DNA from: Pseudomonas promysalinigenes
Lineage (GTDB): Bacteria > Pseudomonadota > Gammaproteobacteria > Pseudomonadales > Pseudomonadaceae
Reading direction: 5' to 3'
DNA: 64,000 nucleotides
Assembly: GCF_014269025.2 (NCBI RefSeq)
Contig: NZ_CP077094.1
Location: 1,054,001 to 1,118,000 of the forward strand
Under the pieces are notes generated by a model. That model did not search any database. It saw only the letters and a program-made list of their open reading frames with translations, and was not told the origin of the DNA. The translations under genes were made by a program, and so were the position numbers. Positions 36,724 through 45,200 of this stretch are shown here, in pieces (positions within the stretch are counted from its first letter, which is position 1; each line of letters begins with the position of its first letter).

Positions 36724-38624
36724 GGTTGTTCTGCCGTTTCGCTAGGGGGTGTGGCCAGGGGGAGGGCGAGGACGAAAGCGGTGCCGCCCGTGGCGGGATG
36801 CTCGACGTTGAGGCTGCCCTTGGCGGCGGCGGCAAGGCTCGCCGACAGGGTCAACCCCAGGCCCAGGCCATGCTCGCCCGGTTTGGTGGTGAAGAAAGGT
36901 TCGAACAGGTGCTTGCGGGTTTCGGCATCGATACCGTGGCCATTATCCCGCACGCGAAGGCGGTATTTTTCGCCGAAAAGCTCCCCTTCGAGCCAAAGCT
37001 CTGGCTGCGGCTGGCTGGCCATGGCATCGAGAGCGTTGCCGATCAGGTTGACCAGGATCTGTTCCAGGCGCGTCTGATCGATAGCCAGTTGATGGTCTTC
37101 GAAATGGTTGTGCAGCTGCAACTGGCAGCCGGCAATACGGTTGTGCAGCACTTGCAGGGATGCTTCTACGGCCTTGGCCAACGATGCCTGGCCGCTGTCG
37201 TCGCCGCGCCTGGCGAACGAGCGCAGGCTGGCGGTGATGCGGCCCATGCGGTCGATAAGTTCGTTCATGGTGCGCAGATTGGTGCTGGCGGTATCCAGCG
37301 CCCCGCGTTCGAGAAAACGCACCGTGTTGCCGGACAACGTACGCAGGGCCGCTAATGGTTGGTTCAGCTCATGGGCGATGCTAGTGGACATTTGCCCGAT
37401 GGCGGCCAGCTTGCCGGCTTGCACCAGCTCATCCTGGGCATGGCGCAGGGTCTGTTCGGCATGCCGGCGTTCGCGGATCTGGCCCTTGAGCCGCTCGTTG
37501 CTGGCGCGCAGATCAGCGGTGCGTTCGGTAATCCGTCGTTCCAGCTGGCTGTTGGCTTCCTGCAGAGCTTCGCGCGCCGCCAGGCGCGTGGCAATCACCT
37601 TGCGCCGTTCGTTCCAAGCGATAGCAAGAATGGTCAGCAGGGCAAAGGCGACGCCGACCAGCACCCCTTGCACCATGGATTCGCGGCGCAGATCCTGCAA
37701 TGGCGTGAGCAGGGTGAACTGCCAGGGCGTATCAGCCAGGCGGCGAGTCTGGGCCAGGTAGCTCACCTCATGGGGTTTGCCTTGGACGGTTTCAGCATTG
37801 GCCGGGAAGGTCAGTTTCTCCACGCCATCGGCCAGGGTTTCGCGCGCCAGGGGCTGCAGCTCGTTCAATGGCCACCAGTAGTATTGCAGGCTGCGCGCCA
37901 GCCGCTCTTTGGTCTGAGGGGAGAGCGGGCGCACCGACTTCAAGCGCCGCGCCGGGTCACTGGAAAGAATGATGATGCCATTCTCGTCGCTGACGAAGGC
38001 CTCCAGGCGCGCGCGTTGCCAACGCTCTTCCAGGGTATCCAGGCGTACTTTGATCACGGCTACGCCAATGATCTTGCCGTGCTCCTCAAGGCCATGGGCA
38101 AGGTAATAGCCAGCCTCGCCTGTGGTGCTGCCGATACCGTAGAAGCGGCCTGGCTCGCCGCGCACCGCATTCTGGAAATAGGCCCGGAACGACAAGTCTT
38201 CACCCAGGAACGAGTCGGCATCGCGCCAGTTGCTGCTGGCCTGGACCCGGCCGGTGGTATCGAGTACGAAGATCACCCGGCTGCGGCTGCGCCGGTTGAG
38301 GCCCTCGAGGTATTCGTTGACGGTCTGCCGGTTGGCGCCATCGGGGTCGGTGAGCAGTTGCGAGACGCTGTCTTCGAGCTCTAGCAAGCTTGGCAGGTAC
38401 GTGTATTTGCTGATTTCACTCTCGACCGTGCGCGCGTGCAGTTCCAGGGCGCGTTCGCCGTTATCGATGAGGGTGCGTATGCCGTTGCTCTCGCTGATCA
38501 TGAAACCGGCCATGCCCAGGCCGACCATCAGCAGAATGATCAGGGGGGGCAGCAGCAGTTGGCGAATCAGGCGGGATTTCACGGCGGGCTTGGCAGGCGA
38601 AAGAAGCGAGGGGTCGCATTTCAT
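36720..38624 (-). CDS. aauS: AauS, sensor histidine kinase for acidic amino acids
   Basis: DctB-like membrane sensor kinase, 634 residues. Two membrane helices (about 23-45 and 320-340) flank a periplasmic double-PAS/dCache-type sensor domain. A coiled coil (about 345-400) leads to the phospho-acceptor His in IAHELNQPLAALR. The ATPase boxes are N (LVNLIGNALDAM), G1 (DNGHGID) and G2 (GLGLGLTLS). ATG 38624 is preferred to the adjacent GTG 38627. It is followed by aauR with a 4-nt overlap and lies 69 nt after aatP. Confidence 0.94.
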   Translation of the reverse strand: MKCDPSLLSPAKPAVKSRLIRQLLLPPLIILLMVGLGMAGFMISESNGIRTLIDNGERALELHARTVESEISKYTYLPSLLELEDSVSQLLTDPDGANRQTVNEYLEGLNRRSRSRVIFVLDTTGRVQASSNWRDADSFLGEDLSFRAYFQNAVRGEPGRFYGIGSTTGEAGYYLAHGLEEHGKIIGVAVIKVRLDTLEERWQRARLEAFVSDENGIIILSSDPARRLKSVRPLSPQTKERLARSLQYYWWPLNELQPLARETLADGVEKLTFPANAETVQGKPHEVSYLAQTRRLADTPWQFTLLTPLQDLRRESMVQGVLVGVAFALLTILAIAWNERRKVIATRLAAREALQEANSQLERRITERTADLRASNERLKGQIRERRHAEQTLRHAQDELVQAGKLAAIGQMSTSIAHELNQPLAALRTLSGNTVRFLERGALDTASTNLRTMNELIDRMGRITASLRSFARRGDDSGQASLAKAVEASLQVLHNRIAGCQLQLHNHFEDHQLAIDQTRLEQILVNLIGNALDAMASQPQPELWLEGELFGEKYRLRVRDNGHGIDAETRKHLFEPFFTTKPGEHGLGLGLTLSASLAAAAKGSLNVEHPATGGTAFVLALPLATPPSETAEQP

Positions 38625-38650
38625 CACAGTGGCCCTGTCACGGCCAGCAT

Positions 38651-38677
38651 CCGCTGCCGGGCGCGCCCGGGCAGCGG
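38651..38677. terminator. GC-rich hairpin between aatP and aauS
   Basis: CCGCTGCC pairs with GGCAGCGG, with three further G-C pairs inside around a bulge. It lies 17 nt after the aatP stop on the minus strand. No T tract follows, so it may be a partial terminator that lowers aauSR relative to the transporter genes. Confidence 0.5.
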
Positions 38678-38693
38678 TGCTGTCGTTGCCGAA

Positions 38694-39428
38694 TCAGTGT
38701 TGCAGGATCTTGCTGAGGAAGTGCTGAGTACGTTCGTGGCGGGCGGTTGGGTTGCCGAAGAAGTCTTCCTTCTGGCAGTCCTCGATGATGTGCCCCTTGT
38801 CCATGAAGATCACCCGGTTGGCCACCTTGCGAGCGAAGCCCATTTCGTGGGTCACGCACATCATGGTCATGCCTTCGTTAGCCAGTTCCACCATCACATC
38901 CAGCACTTCGTTGACCATCTCTGGGTCCAGCGCCGAGGTCGGTTCGTCGAACAGCATGACGATTGGGTCCATCGACAGTGCACGGGCGATCGCCACACGC
39001 TGCTGCTGGCCACCGGACAACTGGCCGGGGTGTTTCTTGGCATGGGCACTGAGGCCTACGCGCTCGAGCAGCGCCAGGCCCTTCTTGGTCGCTTCTGCTT
39101 CACTGCGGCCGAGCACCTTGCGCTGGGCGATGGTCAGGTTTTCGGTGATGGTCAGATGCGGGAACAGCTCGAAGTGCTGGAACACCATGCCGACCCGCGA
39201 GCGCAGCTTGGGCAGGTTGGTCTTGGAGTCGGCGATGGAGGTGCCGTCGACCACGATGTCACCCTTCTGGAACGGTTCCAGGGCGTTCACGCACTTGATG
39301 AGGGTCGACTTGCCCGAGCCCGATGGGCCGCAAACAACCACGACTTCACCTTTCTTGACCTCGGTGCTGCAGTCGGTCAGCACCTGGAAGTCGCCGTACC
39401 ACTTGTTGACGTTCTTGATGGAAATCAT
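38694..39428 (-). CDS. aatP: AatP, ATP-binding subunit of the acidic amino-acid ABC transporter
   Basis: Polar amino-acid ABC ATPase, 244 residues. Walker [10 protein letters not shown] (about 33-41), Q-loop [11 protein letters not shown], signature LSGGQQQRV, Walker [13 protein letters not shown] and the switch His in VTHEMGFA are all present. The start ATG 39428 overlaps the aatM stop (ATGA), with AAGGA upstream. Translation is therefore coupled to the permease gene. It is the GltL counterpart that powers Glu/Asp import. Confidence 0.95.
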   Translation of the reverse strand: MISIKNVNKWYGDFQVLTDCSTEVKKGEVVVVCGPSGSGKSTLIKCVNALEPFQKGDIVVDGTSIADSKTNLPKLRSRVGMVFQHFELFPHLTITENLTIAQRKVLGRSEAEATKKGLALLERVGLSAHAKKHPGQLSGGQQQRVAIARALSMDPIVMLFDEPTSALDPEMVNEVLDVMVELANEGMTMMCVTHEMGFARKVANRVIFMDKGHIIEDCQKEDFFGNPTARHERTQHFLSKILQH

Positions 39429-40096
39429 ACGGTGATCCTTTTTTGCAGGCGCTTGACCAGCCACGAAGCGGAGAAGCTGATGACGAAGTACACGACCCCA
39501 GCGAAGATCAGGAACTCATGGGAGCGCCCGATGATGTCGCCGTTGGAGCGTGCCGAGTTGAGGAAGTCCACCAGGCCCACGGTGTAGACCAAAGAGGTGT
39601 CCTGGAACAGGATGATGCTCTGCTGCAACAGCAGTGGGGTCATCTTGCGAAAGGCCTGGGGCAGGATGATCAGGCGCATGGTCTGGCCGTAGGTCATGCC
39701 CAGGGCCTGGGCGGCACCCATCTGCCCTTTGGAGATCGACTGCACGCCAGCACGGACGATTTCGCAGAAGTAAGCGGCCTCGAACATCATGAACGCCACC
39801 ACGCAGGACGTGAAGGCACCTACCGGGGTGTCCTGCCCGGTGATCCAGCGCAGTACGAACGGCACCGCCAGATAGAACCAGGTAATGACCAGCAGCAGTG
39901 GGATCGAGCGGAAGTAGTTGACGTAGGCGCCTGCCAGGCGTGACAGCAGCTTGCTCGATGACAGGCGCATCAGTGCCAGGATGGTGCCCAGCACGATGCC
40001 GCCAATGACGCCCATGACCATCAGTTGTAGCGTCATGACCATGCCATCCCACAAAGCAGGCAGGGCCGGGATGATTTCGCTGAAGTCCATTTCCAT
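39425..40096 (-). CDS. aatM: AatM, permease subunit of the acidic amino-acid ABC transporter
   Basis: HisM/GltK-type inner-membrane permease, 223 residues with five predicted helices. The cytoplasmic EAA loop reads [27 protein letters not shown], the contact site for AatP. ATG 40096 begins directly after the aatQ stop with no gap. AatQ and AatM together form the transmembrane channel. Confidence 0.95.
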   Translation of the reverse strand: MEMDFSEIIPALPALWDGMVMTLQLMVMGVIGGIVLGTILALMRLSSSKLLSRLAGAYVNYFRSIPLLLVITWFYLAVPFVLRWITGQDTPVGAFTSCVVAFMMFEAAYFCEIVRAGVQSISKGQMGAAQALGMTYGQTMRLIILPQAFRKMTPLLLQQSIILFQDTSLVYTVGLVDFLNSARSNGDIIGRSHEFLIFAGVVYFVISFSASWLVKRLQKRITV

Positions 40097-40843
40097 TTAC
40101 TTGCCCCCCACGGAGATCAGGCCAGGCACGGCAACTTTCTTCTCGACCAGGCGCATCAGCAGCATCAAGCCCATGTTCAGGGTGAAGTAGATAAGGGTGG
40201 CCAGGGTGAAGGCCTCGAACAGGTTGGCCGAAAATTCGGCGGTCTGCTTGGTCTGCGCCAGCAGCTCCATCAGGCCGATCAGCGAGGCTACCGAAGAGTT
40301 CTTGAACACGTTCAGGAATTCGGAGGTGAGCGGCGGGATGATGATCCGGAACGCCTGTGGCAGCAGCACATTGGTGTAGATCTGTGGCAGGCTGAAGCCC
40401 ATGGCGCGGGCTGCGGATTCCTGGCCACGGGGCAGGGCCTGAATGCCGGTGCGCACCTGCTCGCAAACTCGAGCGGCGGTGAACAAGCCAAGGCAGATGA
40501 CCACACTGATCAGTGCCGAGGTGGTCGGGTTGAGGTCTTGCTTGAACCACTCCTGCAGGCCTTCCGGTAGCAGGTCCGGTACCAGGAAGTACCAGATGAA
40601 CAGCTGCACCAGCAGCGGCACATTGCGGAACAGTTCCACATAAGCGGTGGCAATACCCGAGACCAGGCGGTTTGGCACGGTGCGCATCACGCCCAGTACC
40701 GAGCCCAGCAGCAATGCGATGATCCAGGCGGAGATGGCGATGGCGATGGTCCAGCCTAGGCCGGTGATGTACCAGTCCAGATAGGTTTCGCTGCCCACGC
40801 CGGTGGACTTGAAGAACACGCCCCAGTCCCAGTTGTAATTCAT
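40097..40843 (-). CDS. aatQ: AatQ, permease subunit of the acidic amino-acid ABC transporter
   Basis: HisQ/GltJ-type permease, 248 residues. The N-terminal MNYNWDWGVFFKSTGVGSETYLDW is characteristic of the GltJ group. The EAA loop is GQESAARAMGFSLPQIYTNVLLPQAFR. GAGGGG lies 8 nt before ATG 40843. The 142 nt between it and aatJ hold a strong hairpin that probably lets the binding protein be made in excess. Confidence 0.95.
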   Translation of the reverse strand: MNYNWDWGVFFKSTGVGSETYLDWYITGLGWTIAIAISAWIIALLLGSVLGVMRTVPNRLVSGIATAYVELFRNVPLLVQLFIWYFLVPDLLPEGLQEWFKQDLNPTTSALISVVICLGLFTAARVCEQVRTGIQALPRGQESAARAMGFSLPQIYTNVLLPQAFRIIIPPLTSEFLNVFKNSSVASLIGLMELLAQTKQTAEFSANLFEAFTLATLIYFTLNMGLMLLMRLVEKKVAVPGLISVGGK

Positions 40844-40885
40844 CGGGATTTCCCCTCAGACGATTGTTTCACGGGCACCTTCGAG

Positions 40886-40914
40886 CATCCGAGGGCGGTG
40901 GGCGCCCTCGGATG
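40886..40914 (-). terminator. Intercistronic hairpin between aatJ and aatQ
   Basis: A perfect 12-bp stem CATCCGAGGGCG/CGCCCTCGGATG with a 5-nt loop, with no T tract. Such structures after binding-protein genes protect upstream mRNA and cut read-through to the permease genes. Confidence 0.7.
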
Positions 40915-40985
40915 AAAGGTTAGTCACTATTGCGCAGCCTGCAGAGTTGAAACCTGTGCTTGCGCACCAGGCCACGCGCTGAGGA

Positions 40986-41903
40986 TCAGGACTTCTTCTC
41001 GTCCGCAGCTTTATCGGTAGGCTCGGCGATCAGTTTTTTCAGTTCGTCGCTCATCGGGAACTGCAGGTTCAGGCCTTTTGGCGGAATTGGCTGCTGGAAC
41101 CACTTGTCGTAGCTCTTGTTGACTTCGCCCGACTTGAAGTAGGCAATGATGGCGTCATCGACAGCTTTCTTGAACGCTGGGTCATCCTTGCGCACCATGC
41201 AGCCGTAGATTTCATACGACTGGGGAGTACCGGTGATAACCCAGTCCGACGGCTTGCGAGCCTTGGCCATTTCACCGGCGAGCAGGGCGTCGTCCATCAT
41301 GAAGGCCACGGCGCGGCCGCTTTCGAGCATGTTGAAGGCTTCACCGTGGTCCTTGGCGGAGATCACGTTCATCTTCATTTGCTTGTCGGCATTCATCGCT
41401 TTGAGAATGCGCTCGGAGGTAGTACCCGCGGTGGTCACCACGTTCTTCTCTTTCAGGTCCCCAAAGTCTTTGTAAGCAGGCTGACCGTCCTTGACCTTGG
41501 TCAACAGGCGGGTACCGACCTCGAAGATACCGACCGAGAAGCCGACTTGCTGCTGACGTTCGACGTTATTGGTGGTGGAGCCGCACTCCAGGTCGACGGT
41601 GCCGTTCTGCACCAGCGGGATGCGGGTCTGGGAGGTGACCAGGTTGTACTTGACCTTGATGTCGGTGCCCAGTTGCTTTTTCAGGGCATCGACGACGGCC
41701 AGTTGGATGTCATGGGAATAACCCACAGGCTCGGGCTTGCCGGCCAGGTAGGAAAACGGGATGGAGGAGTCGCGGTGGCCCAGTGTAATGGTGCCCGAAT
41801 CCTTGATCTTCTTCAGGGTGCCGGTCAGCTCATCGGCCATGGCCGGCGAAGCGATCACAGCGGCCGCGATGGCGGCGCCCAGCAATTGACGAACGATACG
41901 CAT
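40986..41903 (-). CDS. aatJ: AatJ, periplasmic glutamate/aspartate-binding protein
   Basis: Family 3 solute-binding protein, 305 residues. The signal peptide MRIVRQLLGAAIAAAVIASPAMA is cleaved near residue 23. The conserved binding segments are ITLGHRDSSIPFSYL and DLECGSTTNNVERQQQVGFS, as in GltI. ATG 41903 follows GAGGAAAA; the open frame upstream to 42038 is not coding. First gene of aatJQMP, under the sigma-54 promoter at 42004-42022. Confidence 0.95.
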   Translation of the reverse strand: MRIVRQLLGAAIAAAVIASPAMADELTGTLKKIKDSGTITLGHRDSSIPFSYLAGKPEPVGYSHDIQLAVVDALKKQLGTDIKVKYNLVTSQTRIPLVQNGTVDLECGSTTNNVERQQQVGFSVGIFEVGTRLLTKVKDGQPAYKDFGDLKEKNVVTTAGTTSERILKAMNADKQMKMNVISAKDHGEAFNMLESGRAVAFMMDDALLAGEMAKARKPSDWVITGTPQSYEIYGCMVRKDDPAFKKAVDDAIIAYFKSGEVNKSYDKWFQQPIPPKGLNLQFPMSDELKKLIAEPTDKAADEKKS

Positions 41904-42003
41904 CAAATTTTCCTCGACGTGTTTGTTTTTTTTATGGAGCCGTTGGCGGACTCTTTCGTTCAACGAATACAACATCAAGCGTGTGCATTCGGCTCCAAGT
42001 ATA

Positions 42004-42022
42004 GAGCATGAGTCGTGCCAAG
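42004..42022 (-). promoter_or_regulatory. Sigma-54 promoter of aatJ
   Basis: On the minus strand TTGGCACGACTCATGCTC gives GG (-24) and GC (-12) separated by exactly 10 nt, matching the TTGGCACG-N4-TTGC consensus except one base. The transcript would begin about 90 nt before the aatJ start. AauR is the expected activator. Confidence 0.8.
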
Positions 42023-42097
42023 CTCTGGCGTCGATCATAACCCCTTGAATATTCGGCGTCTGGCCGTTTTAACAGGGCATCAACCTAACATAGCGAG

Positions 42098-42111
42098 TTC
42101 GGCAATCCGAA
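42098..42111. promoter_or_regulatory. AauR enhancer palindrome, promoter-proximal copy
   Basis: TTCGGCAATCCGAA is a perfect TTCGG-N4-CCGAA dyad, the motif reported for AauR-controlled promoters in P. putida. Its centre is about 98 nt upstream of the -12 element, a normal enhancer distance for an NtrC-type activator. Confidence 0.85.
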
Positions 42112-42128
42112 CGACATGCCTGTTGCTG

Positions 42129-42142
42129 TTCGGTTATCCGTA
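42129..42142. promoter_or_regulatory. AauR enhancer palindrome, distal copy
   Basis: TTCGGTTATCCGTA matches TTCGG-N4-CCGAA in 9 of 10 fixed positions. It is centred 31 nt from the perfect copy, three helical turns, so two AauR dimers could bind the same DNA face and form a hexamer. Confidence 0.75.
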
Positions 42143-42239
42143 TGAAGTGTTCCGGCTTCATCTGCGCCAGCATTAATTAGGCCCAGACGCAGCTCTCAGG
42201 CAGGTTGAGTACGCATTCACTTTCCCAGGAACCGCGCCC

Positions 42240-45200
42240 ATGCCTGACTCTCTGATGACTCCTGACTCTGTCGACGCATTGATTGGCCAGCAATTGCCTA
42301 AGTGGCTCAAAGGTGTCGATGAAGACCTGCTCCAGGGCTTTCATCAAGCTTTGCGCAATCAACAGGCTGCAGCACAAGCAGTGAAAAACCGGCTTGAGGG
42401 CATCCCGAGCCTGGAAGTATTCGCCGCTGCGCGACTGGAGCAAGCGCTGCACGCACAGGGCCTTTCAACGGTGGACGTGCGTGGCAGCAACGTACATGTG
42501 CAGGAGGATGTAGAGCTTCCAAGTGTGTCTCCTCGCCTATTCACGCCTGTGCAGACGATACGCTCCAGGCAATCCTTACTGGCGGCTGCTTTGCACAACT
42601 TTCATGAGTCTGAAACGCATCCGGCATTGAATCGAAAAGCTCATTTAAGAGACTTAGACGGTAACAAATTACCCCTGAGTTTCGAGGCGTTCGCGCGCTG
42701 TTGCCGTAAGTTGGACCTGGGCGGGGAATATCAAGCGGTGCTGCGCAAGCACCTGTTTCCCAAAAGCCGTCCCCCAGCGCCCTCGGACTACGCCCATAAA
42801 GCCGTGCAGCAAGTGCTTGAGGAAAACCTTCGCACGCAGATGGAGGTCGCTGTGCGAATGGCCAGGATCAAAGGCGAGTTGCTCGACGAGGATTATCTGC
42901 GTCTGTTGCCGGTGGTAGCGGGCGCCCCGCGGGGCCCGGCAGTCCAGGGCCTTGCTACACCCCGCCAGTTATTTCTGCTTGGCAAGCGCCTGTGCGGCGT
43001 GGTGACGCTGGAGATGCGCCACAGCGCGCAAGGGCCGCTGGATGGGATTATTGTTTGGGTGCCTCAGGATCCGTATTTACCTCTGGCACGCTATAACTCC
43101 TGGGAGGCGCTGTACAGGGCATTTGCCAAACGCCTGCGTTCAGCGTTCTATCGATCCTTCTTTGGGCGTTTTATCAGCGAGCGTGACCGCCCGGCATTCA
43201 TCTCCACATTACTGCCGTTGATCGAGGCCAGCAGTGCTCAGGTGCCCGCTGAGCTCGACGGTCGCAACTTCGCCGTGGATTCAGCACTGTTCGTCCACTT
43301 GCGCACCTTGCAAGTCGACAAGCTACTCGACGATGCAAGAGTCCTAGCAGTACCCACGGACGATGAAACCCAGCTCGAACGTGACCAGCGCATCCAGGCT
43401 GCGTTGGGCGCGGGGCTGGAGATGCTTAACCTGGCGGCCCTGTTCATTCCTGTGCTGGGCCAGGTGATGTTTGCAGTGGCCGCACTGGGGGTTGCCAGCG
43501 AGGTATACAAAGGTTACGAAGACTGGCAATTGGGCGACCGTCAGGGGGCACTGCAGCATCTTTTCAATGTTGCGCAGGGCCTGGCGACTGGCGCTGCTCT
43601 GGGCGCAGCTCAGGCGGGTATCGGGCGCTTGCTGCCGCGCGTTCCGTTCGTTGATGGGTTGACGCCTGTGCATGAGGGCGATGGCCGGATGAGGCTGGCC
43701 CATGCGCCTGAAACGGCTCATTACCTGGACGGTAACGGCCCGCTGCTGCGTCAGTTTGGCGGAAACTTCGCCACTGTGCCTGATGCCATGGCCGATGCGT
43801 TGCTTCGAGTCATCGGGCTGACACCTGAACAGTTGCGCCAACTGCACCTTGAGTCGGCGCCAGTTCCGGCGCGATTGAACGATGCCTTTGATCGCTGGCT
43901 GCTTCACGAGCGATCCCCCCAGCTGCGCGGGAGCGCATTCGATCGGGATCTCACTACTCAACAGGGTGAAGCGTCGCCCGCCGCTGGCATGCTCCTCAGG
44001 TCGTTCCCGGGGCTGTCGGTACGGTCGGCAGAAGAAGTACTGGCCAACGCTAGCGGGACGCAGCTCAAAGCGCTGCTCGACAGTGGCCGGGTGCCTTTAG
44101 CGATGGCCGAGCACGCGCGCTGGATGCTGCATGACAGCCGCTTAGACCGTGCCTTTATAGGTTTCGAGCATGAATCCGGGGTCAATGCCGACACCCAGCG
44201 CCTGGCTATTGGCATGATCGATGAGTTGGCCCCATGGCCGGCAGCCAGGCGTATCGAGCTTCGCTTAGGCGAGGTGTCGGGCCGGCTCATCGCGTCGCGC
44301 GGGCATCCTCAAGCCACTGAGGTGCTGACCGTGATTCAGACCGCTCAAGGTTACCGGCTGCTAGGGGCGCCCGAGCCCTCGATCGAACAGCGGCTATGGG
44401 CGTGCCTGCTGCAGACGCTGGATGCTGCCCAAAAAGGCCTTATCGGCGACAACCAGCCGCTGAGTGCCGAAACCCTTGCTGAAAAACTGGCTGTGCAGGC
44501 CGCCAGCGATCGGCGCAAGGCTGCGCAATTGTTAGGTATGCAGCCCATCGGCGGTCGCTGGCGGCCACCGCGGCGCTTAGCCAATGGGCGGGTCGGCTAC
44601 CCCTTGAGCGGACGCGCAGAAAGCAGCCGGCAAGCGCTGCGGCGCGGTATCCATGGCGTCTTTCCTACGCTGAGCGAGGCCCTGTTGGACGACTACCTCG
44701 AAGGCCTCGTGGTACACCATATCGGTCTGTGGGAGCACCTTGGCCAGCTTCAGCAACATCTGGCCAACCTGCGCGCGGCGCTTGAGGCTTGGCAGCGTCA
44801 ACGCGAGAGTTTTCTCGACGGGGTCCGCCGGCGACGTGTCGTCACCCAGATTCGGCGCGCTTGGAGGCGCAAGTCTGTCGGGGCCTCCGATGACGATTAC
44901 ATCCTGCACATCGAGGGCGAACGGGTAGGCAGCCTACCTGTTCTTCCAGCCGGCATCGATTTTGGACACATCAGGCAATTGACGTTGCGGGACATGGACC
45001 TTGCGCACATCGACGAAGATTTTTTGCGCCGTTTCAGTGGCTTGCGCGAGCTTAGGCTGCAAGATAATCGGCTCACCAGCCTGCCTGCCGGGCTCGAGCG
45101 CCTGACCTCGTTAAGAACCCTTAACCTGGCAGGCAATCGACTGACCTTGGATGCGTCTGGGGTCAGTCGCCTGGCCATGCTCTCAATGCTACGCGAACTG

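Noticed and set aside
42039..42239. Effector-type promoter (hrp box) before the NEL gene
   Set aside because: I found no GGAACC-N15/16-CCAC-type element; the region is explained by AauR enhancers on the aatJ side.
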